Positions 61,971 through 64,000 of a DNA stretch of 64,000 nucleotides are shown here, piece after piece (within the stretch, counting starts at the first letter, position 1; every line of letters starts with the position of its first letter). The notes under the pieces are model-generated. The model had not been told where the DNA came from. It ran no database searches and saw nothing but the letters and a program-made list of their open reading frames with translations. This DNA comes from Bacillota bacterium (lineage in GTDB: Bacteria; Bacillota; Bacilli; Paenibacillales; Paenibacillaceae), in the NCBI GenBank assembly GCA_023433615.1, contig JAEZCJ010000120.1, positions 25,443-89,442 on the forward strand, in the 5' to 3' direction. The position numbers and the translations under genes were made by a program.

Positions 61971-63146
61971 ATGCAACCATGGCTCTTCATCATCGTCAAT
62001 GTGGCGATCGCGGCATTCGTCGGCGGCTTGACTAACCACTACGCGATCAAGATGCTGTTCCATCCGCGAGAGGCACTCTATCTATTCGGGAGGAAAGTTC
62101 CGTTCACGCCCGGTTTGATTCCCAAACGCAAAACGGAGATCGCGGCATCGCTCGGCGAAGTCGTCGCGAACTATCTGGTTACGCCCGACGGTCTTCGGGA
62201 CCTGGTCGGAAGGGCAAGCTTCCGCGAGGGGGCAATCGAACGAGTCCGCGCCAAGCTGCAAGAGACGGCCGTACAGGAGCCGCCGTTAACCCCGAGAAGC
62301 TTCGGCGTTGACCGCTGGGGAGAGGAAGGCTGGAGCGCGCGCAAGTCGGAATGGGCAGGCAAGCTGAATCAGACGGTTAGGAGCGGGATCGACCGGTTAT
62401 GGGTCGATCAAGGATTGTCAACGCGCAGGATCGCGGACATCTTGCCGGGCTGGTCGGCGGAGACGGTCGAAGGCTGGGCATCGTCAGCGGAGACGCTCGT
62501 CGTGGATGCCCTGCGCGAGGAGCTGCTGTCCCCGCGAGGCCAGCAATTGATACGTTCCATGACGAGCGGCATGCTGGACCGCGCAGGCGGATTCTTAGGC
62601 GCGTTGGCCGGCATATTCATGGATGAGGACAAAGTGGTCGCGAAGCTGACGCCGGTGCTGATCGAGCAGCTCGGCAGCGCTACGGTTCGCACGGCGATTC
62701 GAGGCTTGATCGGCAAGCAACTGACCGAAGCGGGAGACTGGTCGCTGGAGCAAGCCGCGCAGAAGCTGTCGGGCAGCGAGAATCCGCTCGAATGGCTGAA
62801 GGAGAAGGCAGATGCCATCCTTCGTCCGGAGAGCCGCATGGACGCGCTGGAGGAGTTCAATATCAGCGAATGGCTCAGCCGCAACGATGCGACGTGGGAG
62901 CGGTGGCTGAATGGGGCTGCAGCAGCGGCCTTCGAATTGCTCGAGCGCCACATGAGCCGAATCGTTGACGCGATCGGGCTGCCTCGCCTCGTGAAGGAAC
63001 AGGTCGAGAAATTTCCGATCGAGCGTCTGGAGACGATCATTCTGAGCGTATCAGGCAAAGAATTCCAAGCGATTACTTGGCTCGGGGCTGCCCTCGGTGG
63101 TATGATCGGATTGATACAATCGCTGCTGCTGCTGGCGATTCAGTGA
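61971..63146 (+). CDS. yheB: YheB, DUF445 family membrane protein
   Basis: The 391-residue DUF445 protein has membrane helices at the N- and C-termini (about residues 4-24 and 368-388) and a large helical middle. The family segments are GGLTNHYAIKMLFHPREALY (about 17), VPFTPGLIPKRKTEIAASLG (about 45) and the C-terminal FQAITWLGAALGGMIGLIQ. The function is unknown. The ATG at 61971 follows AAAAGGA. Next to yheA and divergent from the yheC/D array, it keeps the Bacillus yhe arrangement. Confidence 0.9.
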   Translation: MQPWLFIIVNVAIAAFVGGLTNHYAIKMLFHPREALYLFGRKVPFTPGLIPKRKTEIAASLGEVVANYLVTPDGLRDLVGRASFREGAIERVRAKLQETAVQEPPLTPRSFGVDRWGEEGWSARKSEWAGKLNQTVRSGIDRLWVDQGLSTRRIADILPGWSAETVEGWASSAETLVVDALREELLSPRGQQLIRSMTSGMLDRAGGFLGALAGIFMDEDKVVAKLTPVLIEQLGSATVRTAIRGLIGKQLTEAGDWSLEQAAQKLSGSENPLEWLKEKADAILRPESRMDALEEFNISEWLSRNDATWERWLNGAAAAAFELLERHMSRIVDAIGLPRLVKEQVEKFPIERLETIILSVSGKEFQAITWLGAALGGMIGLIQSLLLLAIQ

Positions 63147-63164
63147 TCGGGAGGGAATGGACAG

Positions 63165-63500
63165 ATGAACGTATACGATAAAGCCTATGAGTTGGCGAAG
63201 GCGATGCGCGACAGCACCGAAGCGAAGGTGCTTAAGGGAGCGAGGCTTGAGGTTGAGGCCGATCCGGAGGCCAAGCGGTTAATCGACGACTTTCGCGGAA
63301 GACAGCGCGAGCTTCAGCAGAAGATGATGAGCGGCGAAGAACCTGGGGACGCGGACATGGAGACGCTGAATCGGCTGTATGAGGAGCTCGGCCGCAATCC
63401 GGTCATCCACAAGCTGTTCGAAGCGGAACGCCAGTTCACGGTCGTGTTCGACGACGTGAATCGCGTGTTGTCCGAAGCGATACACGACATTATGGAATAG
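63165..63500 (+). CDS. yheA: YheA, YlbF/YmcA-like (UPF0342) protein
   Basis: The 111-residue helical protein of the YlbF/YmcA/YheA group begins NVYDKAYELAKAMRDSTEAK, then RLIDDFRGRQRELQQKMMSG and IHKLFEAERQFTVVFDDVNR. It is likely cytosolic and oligomeric. YlbF and YmcA are involved in RNA processing; YheA itself has no assigned role. It follows yheB by 18 bases with GGGAGGG upstream of the ATG. Confidence 0.9.
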   Translation: MNVYDKAYELAKAMRDSTEAKVLKGARLEVEADPEAKRLIDDFRGRQRELQQKMMSGEEPGDADMETLNRLYEELGRNPVIHKLFEAERQFTVVFDDVNRVLSEAIHDIME

Positions 63501-63585
63501 GGCATGTACATATTGCGGCTTGACTCGGCATAGGATGAATCATAGACCTGATAGCATAACTGCGAGAAGGGACGGCGATCATCGA

Positions 63586-63843
63586 ATGACGAGGAACCGG
63601 GCGAAACGGATGTTCTACGCGATGCTGGCGCTGGGCGTGCTGGCCGTAGGCGTTACGCAGATCGAGGTCGCGGCAGGCTGGACATGGCAGAACGGATTCG
63701 CCGGCATATGGATGCTGCTCGCGCTGCTGACAGCAGCAGCCCACCTGCAGCGCATGCTGCAGTCGGACGAGCAAGAGAGGCAGCTAGCCAGAGTCAAGCG
63801 GGAGAAGTATGCTGCGCTTGAGCGCAAATGGCAGAAGGGTTGA
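63586..63843 (+). CDS. Small two-helix membrane protein of unknown function
   Basis: The 85-residue protein has a basic N-terminus, two hydrophobic segments (about residues 9-27 and 38-53) and a charged helical tail (QSDEQERQLARVKREKYAAL). No family is recognised. The start is uncertain: ATG at 63586 or an in-frame ATG further upstream (63535), neither with an ideal ribosome site. It ends within the left arm of a terminator. Confidence 0.5.
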   Translation: MTRNRAKRMFYAMLALGVLAVGVTQIEVAAGWTWQNGFAGIWMLLALLTAAAHLQRMLQSDEQERQLARVKREKYAALERKWQKG

Positions 63844-63873
63844 TACAGGCAGAATGCCTGATCAACCCTTTTT
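63835..63873 (+). terminator. Rho-independent terminator, left neighbour of a putative intron
   Basis: AAGGGTTGAT-A-CAGGC pairs with GCCTG-ATCAACCCTT (one bulged A), followed by TTTTT. It ends the membrane-protein gene. The sequence right after the T-run resembles the 5' end of a group II intron. Confidence 0.85.
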
Positions 63874-63876
63874 ATT

Positions 63877-64000
63877 GTGGCGTGCCCAGCTAAGCACGCA
63901 TCTTCTAGCCGGCGAAAGTCCGGTCGCGGGAGGGGCCAAGCCCCCGCGTAGCTAGGATACCTGCGCATGGCGAAATCTGTGCGTAGAAGCGTATCGACGA
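63877..64000 (+). mobile_element. Possible 5' end of a group II intron (class C-like), cut by window edge
   Basis: From 63877 the sequence reads GTGGCGTGCCCAGC, a start with GUG and GCCC as in bacterial group II introns, followed by paired arms GCGTGC/GCACGC, then CTAGCCGG-CGAAAGTCCGG and a GCGGGAGGGG-CC-AAGCCCCCGC hairpin, all RNA-like stem-loops with no open frame. Class C group II introns insert directly behind terminator hairpins, the exact position seen here. The intron-encoded reverse transcriptase would lie beyond the edge. Identification is from pattern only. Confidence 0.5.

Noticed and set aside
1..64000. CRISPR array, tRNA, rRNA or prophage
   Set aside because: I saw no regularly spaced repeats, cloverleaf-like tRNA sequences with a conserved T-arm, rRNA segments, or phage structural genes.

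Overview
The window is a GC-rich chromosomal segment of a spore-forming Firmicute, most likely Paenibacillaceae (Paenibacillus/Cohnella type). This rests on the cotJABC spore-coat operon, SpoVR, YhbH, a YtvI-like membrane protein, yheA/yheB/yheC-yheD synteny, the Bacillus-type SUF order sufCDSUB, strong GGAGG ribosome sites and a guanidine-I riboswitch. I saw no tRNA, rRNA, CRISPR array or prophage. Species cannot be told from the sequence.

Layout. 1-1.75 kb: end of threonine synthase and a methyltransferase. 1.9-5.3 kb: ATP-grasp / alpha-E / transglutaminase operon. 5.4-7.3 kb: SpoVR and a small membrane protein. 7.5-9.5 kb: hflK-hflC. 9.6-18 kb: signalling block with a degenerate HD-GYP protein, an OmpR-type regulator, and two large hybrid histidine kinases (one ending in two receiver domains and an HPt). 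18-25.5 kb: MFS transporter, YhbH, a uracil-DNA-glycosylase-fold protein, small membrane proteins, a PAS-GGDEF-EAL protein, a YunC-like protein. 25.6-28.7 kb: methionine salvage genes mtnK-mtnA and a DUF1802 protein. 28.8-34.1 kb: sufCDSUB behind a Fur-box-like site. 34.1-35.5 kb: guanidine riboswitch, paired SMR exporters and a deaminase, visibly lower in GC. 35.6-37.9 kb: NlpC/P60 lipoprotein and an HD-GYP protein. 38-40.9 kb: molybdopterin genes (moeB-like, fused moaD-moaE, moaA). 40.9-46.1 kb: YunD-like phosphoesterase, second HD-GYP protein, YfkAB-like radical SAM protein, YtvI-like protein. 46.1-50.3 kb: an accessory-looking stretch with a direct repeat, cotJABC, a secreted orphan, a small membrane protein, a structured non-coding region and a broken second cotJC. 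50.3-51.6 kb: a TetR regulator and a redoxin sharing one palindromic operator. 51.7-55.1 kb: sugar isomerase-like protein, HAD phosphatase, GlpD. 55.2-63.9 kb: five consecutive YheC/YheD-type ATP-grasp genes with a GNAT-like gene among them, divergent from yheB-yheA. The right edge appears to enter a group II intron inserted just behind a terminator.

Themes. Many genes concern sporulation or the spore coat (SpoVR, YhbH, YtvI, CotJ, YheA-D). Another set concerns cyclic-di-GMP and phosphorelay signalling (one GGDEF-EAL protein, three HD-GYP-type proteins of which one has lost its motifs, two hybrid kinases). The items most worth a second look are the expanded YheC/YheD array, the TetR/redoxin pair with matching operators, the MoaD-MoaE fusion, the guanidine island, and the rearranged region around the cotJC duplicate.
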